DNA from: an uncultured Bacteroides sp.
GTDB lineage: Bacteria > Bacteroidota > Bacteroidia > Bacteroidales > Bacteroidaceae
Assembly: GCA_900546645.1 (NCBI GenBank)
Contig: URDR01000002.1
Span: forward strand, 1-64,000
Direction: 5' to 3'
DNA length: 64,000 nucleotides
The translations under genes and the position numbers were made by a program. Below the pieces are notes generated by a model, which saw only the letters and a program-made list of their open reading frames with translations, did not search any database and was not told the DNA's origin. Positions 1-8,623 of this stretch are shown piece after piece; within the stretch, counting starts at the first letter, position 1, and each line of letters opens with the position of its first letter.

Positions 1-17
1 TCTAAACTACAGAGAAT

Positions 18-239
18 ATGACAGATATGAATTCTTTTTTGATTGACTCATTGGTAGAGCAGCTAACCATGATGCTTGTGGAAGAAAAGAAAATGACGAT
101 TGTTGAGGCGCTTGAAGTCGTTTATAACTCTCAGCTCTATGAGAAAATTTCGGATTTGGAAACCGGATTATATTATCAAAGCGCACATTATAACTATGAA
201 TTGCTCTGCCACGAAATGAAGTATGGAAAGTTGGTGTGA
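18..239 (+). CDS. Small hypothetical protein (73 aa)
   Basis: A complete 73-aa ORF with no signal peptide or membrane segment. It is mostly helical in appearance and acidic, with a central stretch IVEALEVVYNSQLYEKI followed by aromatic residues (LYYQSAHYNYELL). I recall similar small Bacteroidota proteins near DUF3791/DUF3990 genes, often in toxin-antitoxin-like neighbourhoods, but I cannot confirm that from this window because the upstream side is cut off. An in-frame ATG at 27 is an alternative start. Its partner, if any, would lie before position 1. No function is proposed. Confidence 0.6.
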   Translation: MTDMNSFLIDSLVEQLTMMLVEEKKMTIVEALEVVYNSQLYEKISDLETGLYYQSAHYNYELLCHEMKYGKLV

Positions 240-947
240 TTTTCAAGGTCACATAAGCTTGGGCACTGGAGAAGATAAGGTTTAAATACAGCTTATGTAA
301 AATGTGGCGGACTTTTTTCGTCAGAAACTTCCTGAAAAGGAATAGAAACAGAAAGAATATAAAAAGCATTTTGCGATTCCCTAAATATACCTATATTATA
401 TAAAGGTGTTCATGCTCAGGAAGGATCTTAAGTGCTGAAAAACGATGGCTTTCGGGCGTGAAAGAATCACGTTTTACAGATAATTTCATCCGAATTCAGT
501 TGCATTTCGGATATACAAGCGGGGTTACATTCTGGAAAAGCAGTTGAAAGAATGGTATTTTTTTCTATTTCTGTTCTACCCATTTTCTACTTTCTCGATT
601 ATATGAATCAATTACAACCGTGCAGAACCGGATACAGGTTTAAAAGTTCTTTAATCAATGTTTAAATTTACTCATTTTTAACTTGGCTTATTTAACGAAT
701 CTTTATAAACAAAAGCATAAAATATAGAAAGCAGATTAGCTTGCATGCTGACAAAAAACAAGGATTTAATGGAAAAATATACGTATAAATTTCATTTAAG
801 AGGGGTTGATATGTTAAAAAACAAACTTTTCTAAGCTATTTCTAACAAAAAGGATAAATATTTCATTTTTATTACTTATCTTCGCACATCGTTTGAGAGA
901 ATAAATTTTTATTAATTAACGTAAAGTTAAACTTTAAGAGAGGTTTT
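240..947. other. Long non-coding leader upstream of susC
   Basis: About 700 bases without a convincing gene on either strand. The sequence becomes very AT-rich towards the susC start. Small hairpins are visible, for example CGTGA-AAGAA-TCACG near 459-473 and the palindromic AAAGTTAAACTTT just before susC. A weak promoter-like box TATCTTCG lies at 877-884; it departs from TAnnTTTG at one position and I see no good -33 partner. The stretch may hold regulatory sequence or a small RNA for the susCD pair, but I see nothing decisive. Confidence 0.4.
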
Positions 948-3900
948 ATGAAAAGAAAATTGATGCTGTTAATGACCTACCTTTTTATTGGTATAGGTCT
1001 GGTAAACGCTCAAATCTCCAAAGTGACAGGACATGTCACTTCTGAGGAAGACGGTTTACCTGTAGTAGGTGCATCTATCTTGGTAAAAGGTACTGCAGTA
1101 GGTACTGTTACTGATATAGATGGTAATTTCACATTGACAAATGTGCCAAGTTCCGCAAAGACTTTGCTCATTTCGTTTATCGGACTTCAGTCACAGGAAG
1201 TAGCTGTTAAGCCGGTTGTCAATGTAGTTTTGAAATCAGATGCAGAGGTGTTGGATGAGGTAATGGTCGTTGCTTACGGTACGGCAAAGAAATCATCGTT
1301 TACCGGTTCGGCATCTACCATTAAGGCAGAGCAGATTACTTCGGGTTCAAAAGAATCTTTGGATAAGGCATTTGCCGGAAAGATGGCAGGTGTACGTATC
1401 GCTTCTGCTACCGGTGACCCGGGCTCTATGGGTGAAATGAACATCCGTGGTGTCGGTTCTATCAATGGTTCTAAGTCTCCGCTGTATGTAATCGACGGTG
1501 TCGTAATGAAATCAGACGGCGATATGAGCTACTACGGAAAGTCTCAGAGCGTATTGAGCACTTTGAACCCGGATGATATTGAAAGCTTGACAGTATTGAA
1601 AGATGCTGCTGCTGCTTCTCTTTACGGTTCACGTGCTGCAAACGGTGTAGTTATCATCACTACCAAGAGCGGTAAGGAAGGTAAGACCCGTGTATCTTAC
1701 AACGGTGAAGTGGGATGGAGCAAAATGGCAGTTGACCAGTATAAGATGATGGGAGCTGCTGACTATACTAATTATGTTCGCGAATCATTGGCTAACTATT
1801 ATATGGTGTACGAAGGAGTTCAGACTAAAGATGAAGCTTATCAGGTAGTTGATAGCAATAATGATGTAGCTGGCTTCTTGAATGATCCTACTGGAAAGAC
1901 TGCAACTAACTGGAAAGATGAAATCTACCGTACTGCTGTAACTCAGAACCATCAGGTAGCGTTGAATGGTGGTAACCAGAATACCAAGTTCTATGCCGGT
2001 GTAGGTTATAATAAGAGTGAAGGTATCGTGTTGGGCAGTGACTTCAAGCGTATTTCTGCTCGTGTGAATGTAGACCAGAAGATTACTGACTGGGCCGATT
2101 TCTCTGTAAAACAGATGGTTGCTCATACCACTCAGAATGGTTTCCGTGACCAGAACGATCAGGCTCAGGGATTGGGTACAAGTTCTCCGTTGGGTATCTT
2201 GTTTGCAATGGACCCTACCGCTCCGGTATATAATGAAGACGGTTCTATCAATGCTCATGCCGGTTACGGTCAGGTAAGCAACCCGCACTTGATGTTGGGT
2301 GGAAGAGATAGCGGTACTTCTATGGAATGGATTCAGAGTAAAATGTTCCGTAGCTTGACCAATGCTGAATTGAGCTTGCATTTCCTGGATAAGATTTTCT
2401 TCAAGTCGATCTTCGGATATGACTATATTGATAACAAGCACTTCGAATATTGGGACCGTAACGGTGTGAACGGTGAAGCTGTAGGTGGTATGGGTTCTCG
2501 TCATACTTTGCAAAACACTACATTGACTACTTCAAATACGTTGACTTATACCGATACGTTCAACGATAAGCATAACTTGTCTGTAATGGCTGGTTTTGAA
2601 TTGGAAGACCAGAACTTGCTGCGTATCATTGCAAATGTGAAGAACTATTCAAGCTCTTTGCCTGAGTTGTCAAACGGACAGCCTGATGCTGCTTCAAGCG
2701 ACAGCTACGGTTCAGCTATGATGTCATACTTCGGTAACGTGAACTATAACTTTGATGACAAGTATTATCTGTCGGCTTCATTCCGTCGTGACGGTTCTTC
2801 TCGTTTGAGTAAAGACAACCGTTGGGCTAACTTCTGGTCTGTATCAGGAGCATGGCGTTTGAGCAAAGAAGGATTTATGTCTGATATGCCGTTGTTTAAC
2901 GACTTCAAAGTGAAAGTTTCTTACGGTACAAACGGTAACTTGCCTCTTGACTATTATGGTTATATGGACCTTTATGCAGGTTCTGGATACGGAAATAATC
3001 CGGCTATCTACTGGTCACAGTTGGCTAACAATGCGTTGACTTGGGAAAAATCAAAGAACTTCAACGTAGGTTTTGAATGGAATATGTTCGGCCGTGTAAC
3101 TTTGTCTGCTGAATATTATTTGAAAAATACTACCGACTTGTTGTTCCAGGTTCCTACTGCTTTCGAAACTGGTTTCTCAAGCCGTTGGGATAACTTGGGT
3201 AAACTGAAAAACGACGGTGTGGAAATTGAAATCAATTCACAGAACATCGTTACAAAAGATTTCACTTGGAATACCAACTTTAACTTGACTTACCAGCAGG
3301 CTGTTGTGAAAGAACTTCCGGAAGGTAAAGACATCCAGTACGGTGACGGACAGATGTATATCCACCGTGAAGGTGAGTCTATGTACTCGTTCTTCTTGCC
3401 TGAATGGGCGGGTGTAAATCCTGAAAACGGTGAAGGACAATGGTATATTGATCCGGCTGACCATTCAAAAGGTTTGACTAACAACTACAGTAAAGCCGGA
3501 TGGGGTGTAGTAGGTAAGGCATTGCCCGATGTAATGGGTGGTTTGACCAACAGCTTCATTTATAAAGATTTCGACTTGTCGTTCTTGATTTCATACCAGT
3601 TCGGTGGCGATATGTTCGACTATCCGGGTTACTTTACTCACAGTGACGGTTTCCGTCTGGGTAATACAGTGCCTGAAGCCGATGCTGCAGACTACTGGAA
3701 GAAACCGGGTGATGTGACTGCACATCCGAAACCCGTGTTCCGTAACCCGCAGCGTCCGGACCGCTTCTCAAGCCGTCAGGTTAAGTCAACTGATAACATC
3801 CGTTTGCGTGAACTTACTGTAGGTTATAACATTCCGGTGAAGAAGTATATCAACCGCTTGCGTGTATACTTCCGTGCAAACAACCCTTGGTTGATTTGGG

Positions 3901-4004
3901 CTAAGACCGACAACGTAGATCCGGATGTGGCAATCAACGGTTACCGTCAGGTAGATACTCCGCAGTTGAGAAGCTGTGTATTCGGTGTAAACTTGGAATT
4001 CTAA
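948..4004 (+). CDS. SusC/RagA-family TonB-dependent outer-membrane receptor
   Basis: The 1018-aa protein starts with a signal peptide (about residues 1-21, ending LVNA). A carboxypeptidase-regulatory-like beta-sandwich follows (about 25-95: VTGHVTSEEDGLPVVGASI, GTVTDIDGNFTL). Next is a TonB-box-like LDEVMVVAYG, then a plug domain with the SusC hallmarks MNIRGVGSINGSKSPLYVIDG and LKDAAAASLYGSRAANGVV. The rest is a 22-strand-type barrel ending in the terminal motif GVNLEF. It lacks the extra N-terminal STN domain, so direct signalling to an anti-sigma factor is unlikely. It pairs with the SusD-like gene 21 bp downstream. No glycosidase, sulfatase, peptidase or sensor is adjacent, so the imported substrate (glycan or peptide) cannot be inferred. 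Confidence 0.95.
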   Translation: MKRKLMLLMTYLFIGIGLVNAQISKVTGHVTSEEDGLPVVGASILVKGTAVGTVTDIDGNFTLTNVPSSAKTLLISFIGLQSQEVAVKPVVNVVLKSDAEVLDEVMVVAYGTAKKSSFTGSASTIKAEQITSGSKESLDKAFAGKMAGVRIASATGDPGSMGEMNIRGVGSINGSKSPLYVIDGVVMKSDGDMSYYGKSQSVLSTLNPDDIESLTVLKDAAAASLYGSRAANGVVIITTKSGKEGKTRVSYNGEVGWSKMAVDQYKMMGAADYTNYVRESLANYYMVYEGVQTKDEAYQVVDSNNDVAGFLNDPTGKTATNWKDEIYRTAVTQNHQVALNGGNQNTKFYAGVGYNKSEGIVLGSDFKRISARVNVDQKITDWADFSVKQMVAHTTQNGFRDQNDQAQGLGTSSPLGILFAMDPTAPVYNEDGSINAHAGYGQVSNPHLMLGGRDSGTSMEWIQSKMFRSLTNAELSLHFLDKIFFKSIFGYDYIDNKHFEYWDRNGVNGEAVGGMGSRHTLQNTTLTTSNTLTYTDTFNDKHNLSVMAGFELEDQNLLRIIANVKNYSSSLPELSNGQPDAASSDSYGSAMMSYFGNVNYNFDDKYYLSASFRRDGSSRLSKDNRWANFWSVSGAWRLSKEGFMSDMPLFNDFKVKVSYGTNGNLPLDYYGYMDLYAGSGYGNNPAIYWSQLANNALTWEKSKNFNVGFEWNMFGRVTLSAEYYLKNTTDLLFQVPTAFETGFSSRWDNLGKLKNDGVEIEINSQNIVTKDFTWNTNFNLTYQQAVVKELPEGKDIQYGDGQMYIHREGESMYSFFLPEWAGVNPENGEGQWYIDPADHSKGLTNNYSKAGWGVVGKALPDVMGGLTNSFIYKDFDLSFLISYQFGGDMFDYPGYFTHSDGFRLGNTVPEADAADYWKKPGDVTAHPKPVFRNPQRPDRFSSRQVKSTDNIRLRELTVGYNIPVKKYINRLRVYFRANNPWLIWAKTDNVDPDVAINGYRQVDTPQLRSCVFGVNLEF

Positions 4005-4025
4005 TTTTAAACTCGATCAGAAATT

Positions 4026-5483
4026 ATGAAATTAAAATATTTAGCAGCATTTGCGTTTGCAGTGGCATTGGCTTCATGCGATACCTTGGATAAGGACCCT
4101 TCTAATGCTTGGGATTCTGCTTCTGCCATCCAAACGGTTAATGATTTGAAATACGCCGTGAACGGTGTATATGAAACCCAGACTGGTAACGTTGCTCAGT
4201 TTGGTAACTATACAGGCGACTTTGGCTTGTTTGCCGATATGAAGGGTAGCGACTATAAGTGTGTGGGAGGTAACAACCAGGCTACTGAAATTTCAAGATA
4301 TGAAGCTACTGCTACCAGCAACCTGCCGGAAGCAATCTATAAGTTGTTCTATGTCTCTATTTCACGTGTAAACAAGGTGATGGAGCAGACAAAAGCTGCA
4401 GGATTGACAGGTGAACAGGTAGATGCCTATATGGGTGAACTGTATGCATTGCGTGCCTTGTTCCACTTTGATCTGGCTCGTGTATATGCACAGCTTCCTA
4501 CTGTAGCAAACAGCTTGGATGATATGGGTATCGTGGTAGTAACCAAAACGCTTGACCACACTTTCGTGCCTGAACGTGCAACGTTGAAAGTAACTTACGA
4601 AACCATCTTGAGCGACTTGGAAGAAGCTATCAAGTTGATGGAGTCTATCAAAGCTACACATAACAAGAATACCACTACTGGTCACATGAACTATTGGGCT
4701 GCTTTGGCCTTGCGTGCACGTGTGAACCTGTACTTGGATGATTTGAATATCGGTGGAACAGCTGACCACAATGCGTTGGCATTGAATGATGCAAAGAAAA
4801 TCATCGAAGAAGGTCCGTATTCATTGTATAAATACGATGACTATGCTGCTGCATGGTCAAAAGAATTTACCAATGAAAGCATCTTCGAGTTCCAGACCAC
4901 TTCTTTGTATAACCCGCAGCGTAACTCTTTGGGATATTACACCGACCCTACCGGTTATGCTGAAGCAGGTATGAGTGACTCGTTTGTAGCCGACTTTGTT
5001 AAGAACCCGGCTTATGCCAAGGATATCCGTGTAAGCGAAGCTATGATTGCTGAAGAAGACGACGGTACAGGAAAGAACAAAGCATATTATACACAGAAAT
5101 ATCCGGGACGCGACGGTCAGATTTATGTGAACAATGCAAAGGTATTCCGTTTGTCTGAAGTTTATCTGATTGCAGCCGAAGCCGCACTGAAGACAAACAA
5201 TCCGGATGCAGCGAAATACATCGACGACCTTCGCAAGGAACGTATTTCAGGTTATGTAGATGGTACAACTACTAACGTAACACTGGATGACATCTTGACT
5301 GAACGTCGTTTGGAATTGAACGGTGAAGGTCACATGGCATGGGATATGTGGCGTAATGGTAAGTCAGTAAACAATCCGGCAGCAGGTGAAGTGGTAGCCG
5401 GAGCTGAAAATGCTGTATTCCCTATTCCGCAAGCTAATATCAATGTTTCTCACGGAGCATTGAAACAGAATCCTGGATTCTAA
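4026..5483 (+). CDS. SusD/RagB-family surface substrate-binding lipoprotein
   Basis: This 485-aa lipoprotein has a lipobox (ALASC, lipidated Cys18) followed by a short acidic stretch (DTLDKD) typical of surface export. The body has SusD features: an N-terminal TPR-like helical part (YALRALFHFDLARVYA; AALALRARVNLYLDD), a variable binding region, and the C-terminal signature LSEVYLIAAEAAL, LDDILTERRLELNGEGHMAWDMWRNGK. It ends in a short PIPQANINVSHG tail. At 485 aa it is at the small end for the family. It should cap the SusC barrel encoded just upstream. A strong hairpin terminator follows 38 bp after the stop, so the pair appears to be a closed two-gene operon. Confidence 0.95.
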   Translation: MKLKYLAAFAFAVALASCDTLDKDPSNAWDSASAIQTVNDLKYAVNGVYETQTGNVAQFGNYTGDFGLFADMKGSDYKCVGGNNQATEISRYEATATSNLPEAIYKLFYVSISRVNKVMEQTKAAGLTGEQVDAYMGELYALRALFHFDLARVYAQLPTVANSLDDMGIVVVTKTLDHTFVPERATLKVTYETILSDLEEAIKLMESIKATHNKNTTTGHMNYWAALALRARVNLYLDDLNIGGTADHNALALNDAKKIIEEGPYSLYKYDDYAAAWSKEFTNESIFEFQTTSLYNPQRNSLGYYTDPTGYAEAGMSDSFVADFVKNPAYAKDIRVSEAMIAEEDDGTGKNKAYYTQKYPGRDGQIYVNNAKVFRLSEVYLIAAEAALKTNNPDAAKYIDDLRKERISGYVDGTTTNVTLDDILTERRLELNGEGHMAWDMWRNGKSVNNPAAGEVVAGAENAVFPIPQANINVSHGALKQNPGF

Positions 5484-5521
5484 TCGGAATCGTAAGAATT
5501 AGTTCTTAATACATAAATTAA

Positions 5522-5568
5522 AGCCAAAGGCAGCAGAACCCTGTGTTCTGAGCCTTTGGCTTTTTTTG
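5522..5568 (+). terminator. Intrinsic terminator after susD
   Basis: The outer stem pairs AGCCAAAGGC with GCCTTTGGCT, and a second pairing CAGAAC/GTTCTG sits in the loop region. A run of seven T's follows. This closes the susC-susD operon. Confidence 0.85.
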
Positions 5569-5628
5569 TTTTCTGCGGGTGATAGTTTCGGATACATGTA
5601 TAAGAAGATTGAACTGCCTTTAAGTTAT

Positions 5629-5712
5629 CTATAAACAGAACCACTGTTTGTAAAAACAAAGCTTTTGGCTCTATAAACAGAGGCTTTGTTTTTACAGCCA
5701 AAGCTTTTGTTT
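5629..5712. repeat. Two tandem 42-bp units of alternating half-repeats
   Basis: CTATAAACAG recurs at 5629 and 5671, and AAAGCTTTTG at 5658 and 5700, so both motifs repeat at exactly 42 bp. Inside the units, A-rich pieces (AAACAGA, AAACAAAG) alternate with T-rich pieces (CTGTTTG, CTTTTGG), giving nested inverted repeats such as GTAAAAACAAAGC (5650-5662) with GCTTTGTTTTTAC (5683-5695). It lies between the susD terminator and the integrase gene. No protein-coding content is credible here. Confidence 0.7.
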
Positions 5713-5842
5713 TGAGTTTGCATAAGGAAAAACGGTAGTTTATATCAAAGAAAAGGACATTTTCAGGCACTTAAAATGCAATCTGTCAGCCCATCGGATG
5801 TAAATCAATAGACAGCACAAATGCGTGTAGGCAAATCTGCGT

Positions 5843-5941
5843 CCTACACCGTCCTACACTACACCCTTCACGCGGTAACTTCTTCTTACATAGTTGGTTA
5901 ACCCTAAAAACGTGTAGGGTGCAGGCAAATTTTGTGAAAAC
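5843..5941 (+). repeat. Dispersed ~100-bp repeat, copy A
   Basis: This segment begins CCTACACCGT and ends with GTGTAGGGTGCAGGCAAAT then TTTGTGAAAAC. An inverted relative lies at 55278-55378. The block carries its own inverted repeat, CCTACAC near the start against GTGTAGG at 5912-5918. It ends 70 bp from the 3' end of the integrase gene. Its nature (MITE-like element, recombination site or RNA structure) is not known to me. Confidence 0.7.
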
Positions 5942-6010
5942 AAAAATTCAGAGATGGAGCAAAGCAACAGTGGCAAATCGAAGGCTTGCCACCGCTGCTT
6001 CCGGAGCCTG

Positions 6011-7174
6011 TCAATGATTCAGTTTTTCGAGTTCTTTGATAATGGTTTCCGGAAACACCTCGCTGTATATTTCAGTGGTTTTCACACTCCGGTGACCGAG
6101 CAGTTTCTGTATGGTCGTAATACGCACCCCTTGATATAACAGTAAAGAAGCATGTGTATGCCGGGCGGTATGAAACGAAATATGCTTATGCAAGTTGGCA
6201 AGTAGGCGTAAGCGTTCCAGATTCTTGTTTACTGTCGAGTTTCCGTTCAGCCGGAACAGGTTATTTTCCTGAGGCTTGTACTTGTTTAAGATGCGGATTG
6301 CCTTTCCGTGGAAGAGCAAATAAAGCGGGATGGTGATTCTGACTCCTGTTTTTTGCGAATGAAACACCAGCCACAGCTTTTCGTTGAGTGTAATGAAGTT
6401 TTCAGTCGATAGCGACGTGAAATCAGAATACCTCAATCCGGTATAGCAGCAGAAGAGAAAGGCATCAAGTATATGTTTCAGTTCAGGATACTTATCGGCT
6501 ACCGTTAAATTCTCCAGCAGCTGAAGCTCAGAGGGAAGAAGAAACTTGTGGGTTTTGGTCTCCGTCTTGATGCGGTAATTACGGAACGGATAGTCGTTAT
6601 GGCTCAGATAGCCCTGCCGGATAGCCTCATTTGTGAGCGTACGCAGATGTTTCATGTGTTTGGCAATGGTGTTGACGCTGTATTTACACTGCCTCAAATG
6701 ATTTTCAAAATCCAGCAGGAAAGAATAAGTCAGTTCGTTACAGCGCAATGAAGGGCGGAAAACCTGCAAGATATCAAGTGTGGTATTCAGATTCCTTTTG
6801 GTACTTTCTTTCCGCCATGACTGTGCAATCACTTTTTTGCCAAAAGCAATCAGCTCGGGAGAGAACGACTCAGATTCAGTCTTTTGAGGTTTCAGCAGAT
6901 TCAGCGAGATAACCTTTCCCTGCTTCCAATATTCCAGTTCTTTCCATTGTAGCTGTAAGACTGACTCGTCAATCATCCGGTTCAGTTCCTCATCTTGCGG
7001 ATGCGCAATAATCTGTTTGCGTCTGTCATCCCATTGCTCCGGATATACATAGATATGGGTAGAAAAATAAATTTTCTGCTTGTCCAGATAAGCTTCTATC
7101 TGAATGAGCGCCTTCCCTTGTCGGTTTAAATGTTTTTTTCGGTTGTAAACCAAACGGTAGCTTATTTTCTTCAT
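6011..7174 (-). CDS. Solitary tyrosine recombinase / site-specific integrase
   Basis: A 387-aa protein with an N-terminal arm-type DNA-binding region (about 1-90: RLVYNRKKHLNRQGKALIQI, YPEQWDD), a core-binding SAM-like domain (about 110-200) and a catalytic domain. All catalytic residues are present: Arg248 (YTGLRYSD), Lys275 (SQKTG), His335 and Arg338 (FHTARHTHAS), His361 (LLGHRSV) and the nucleophile Tyr370 (TTEIYSEVF). It is therefore predicted active, unlike many integrase remnants. No phage or conjugation genes, excisionase or tRNA accompany it. Bacteroides uses such lone recombinases both as island leftovers and as invertases that switch surface-protein promoters. Here the neighbour is a susCD pair, but I found no clear invertible promoter repeats. 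Confidence 0.92.
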   Translation of the reverse strand: MKKISYRLVYNRKKHLNRQGKALIQIEAYLDKQKIYFSTHIYVYPEQWDDRRKQIIAHPQDEELNRMIDESVLQLQWKELEYWKQGKVISLNLLKPQKTESESFSPELIAFGKKVIAQSWRKESTKRNLNTTLDILQVFRPSLRCNELTYSFLLDFENHLRQCKYSVNTIAKHMKHLRTLTNEAIRQGYLSHNDYPFRNYRIKTETKTHKFLLPSELQLLENLTVADKYPELKHILDAFLFCCYTGLRYSDFTSLSTENFITLNEKLWLVFHSQKTGVRITIPLYLLFHGKAIRILNKYKPQENNLFRLNGNSTVNKNLERLRLLANLHKHISFHTARHTHASLLLYQGVRITTIQKLLGHRSVKTTEIYSEVFPETIIKELEKLNH

Positions 7175-7284
7175 ATATTTTGTATGGGTTAAGTGAAACA
7201 GTTTAGTTTGTTTATAAATAGCTATTTTTAAGGGCTAAAGAAAGGAAACCTGTTTAAAAAAGCACGGCATCGTTCCTTTTTTCT

Positions 7285-7292
7285 TATATTTG
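7285..7292 (+). promoter_or_regulatory. Promoter -7 box for hflX
   Basis: TATATTTG matches the Bacteroides -7 consensus TAnnTTTG exactly and lies 25 bp before the hflX start. No clear -33 box was identified. Confidence 0.6.
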
Positions 7293-7317
7293 CGACGTTT
7301 ATAAACAATATGCTTGA

Positions 7318-8571
7318 ATGAAAGAATTTGTAATATCAGAAGCACAGACGGAAAGAGCTGTCTTGGTGGGTTTGATTACCCAGAACCAGAACGAACGTAA
7401 AACCAATGAATATTTGGATGAGCTTGCTTTTCTTGCCGAGACGGCAGGGGCGGAAGTGGTAAAACGTTTCACCCAGAAATTAGATTATCCCAATACCGTG
7501 TCTTATGTAGGAAAAGGAAAGCTGCAGGAGATAAAAGAATACCTGGCTGTACAGAATGAAGAAGAGGAAACCGAAATCGGTATGGTGATTTTTGATGATG
7601 AACTTTCAGCCAAACAGCTTCGCAATATAGAAAACGAACTGAAGGTGAAGATACTTGACCGTACTTCGCTTATTCTTGATATTTTTGCCATGCGTGCCCA
7701 GACTGCCAATGCCAAGACGCAGGTGGAGCTGGCACAATATAAATATATGCTGCCCCGCCTGCAGCGCCTGTGGACTCACCTGGAACGTCAGGGAGGTGGT
7801 TCCGGAGCCGGAGGTGGAAAGGGTTCGGTGGGTCTTCGCGGACCGGGTGAAACCCAGCTGGAAATGGACCGCCGTATCATTTTGAACCGTATGGCCCTGC
7901 TGAAACAGCGTCTGGCGGAGATTGATACGCAGAAATCTACCCAGCGCAAGAACCGCGGCCGCTTGATTCGTGTCGCTTTGGTGGGATATACCAATGTGGG
8001 TAAATCTACGCTGATGAACCTGATGGCAAAAAGTGAGGTGTTTGCAGAAAACAAACTCTTTGCTACCCTTGATACCACGGTGCGCAAGGTGATTATTGAA
8101 AACTTGCCTTTCCTGCTTTCTGATACAGTAGGATTTATCCGCAAGCTGCCTACCGACTTGGTTGACTCGTTTAAGTCAACACTCGATGAGGTGCGCGAAG
8201 CCGACCTGCTGGTTCATGTAGTAGATATTTCGCATCCCGACTTTGAAGAACAGATTCAGGTGGTCGACAAAACCATTGCCGACTTGGGTGCAGGAGGTAA
8301 GCCTACGGTGATTGTCTTCAATAAGATTGATGCTTATACGTATGTGGAAAAGGCTGAAGATGACCTGACTCCGAAGACCAAAGAGAATATCACGCTCGAT
8401 GAGTTGATGCGTACGTGGATGGCTAAGATGCATGACAACTGTATCTTTATTTCTGCCCGCAATAAGACCAATATAGAAGAACTGAGGGCGTTGTTATACG
8501 GAAAAATCAGAGAACTGCATGTGCAGAAATATCCGTATAACGATTTCCTTTATCAAACTTACGAAGAATAG
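7318..8571 (+). CDS. hflX: GTPase HflX
   Basis: At 417 aa this is the usual length for HflX, a ribosome-associated GTPase implicated in rescuing or splitting stalled 70S ribosomes. The N-terminal HflX domain contains YVGKGKLQEI and DDELSAKQLRNIE, followed by the glycine-rich linker GGGSGAGGGKGSVGLRGPGE. The G domain has G1 GYTNVGKST (223-231), G3 DTVG and G4 NKID. It is the first gene of a plus-strand run; a DUF4954 gene starts 52 bp later. A -7 box lies close upstream, implying a short leader. Confidence 0.95.
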   Translation: MKEFVISEAQTERAVLVGLITQNQNERKTNEYLDELAFLAETAGAEVVKRFTQKLDYPNTVSYVGKGKLQEIKEYLAVQNEEEETEIGMVIFDDELSAKQLRNIENELKVKILDRTSLILDIFAMRAQTANAKTQVELAQYKYMLPRLQRLWTHLERQGGGSGAGGGKGSVGLRGPGETQLEMDRRIILNRMALLKQRLAEIDTQKSTQRKNRGRLIRVALVGYTNVGKSTLMNLMAKSEVFAENKLFATLDTTVRKVIIENLPFLLSDTVGFIRKLPTDLVDSFKSTLDEVREADLLVHVVDISHPDFEEQIQVVDKTIADLGAGGKPTVIVFNKIDAYTYVEKAEDDLTPKTKENITLDELMRTWMAKMHDNCIFISARNKTNIEELRALLYGKIRELHVQKYPYNDFLYQTYEE

Positions 8572-8623
8572 TGGTCCGGTCGGTACTGACCGGCTTTACT
8601 CACACAAAATACAAAGACTGAAC

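Noticed and set aside
7..369. A 120-aa minus-strand ORF over the first small gene
   Set aside because: It is antisense to the better-supported 73-aa gene, begins with a low-complexity Phe/Leu run arising from A-rich DNA, and has no family likeness.
240..947. Invertible promoter upstream of susC
   Set aside because: I looked for a pair of inverted repeats flanking a promoter box and found only short local hairpins; the nearby recombinase alone is not enough.
5480..5770. A 96-aa minus-strand ORF over the susD terminator and repeat array
   Set aside because: It reads straight through a strong hairpin terminator and the 42-bp repeat units; its repetitive content reflects those repeats.
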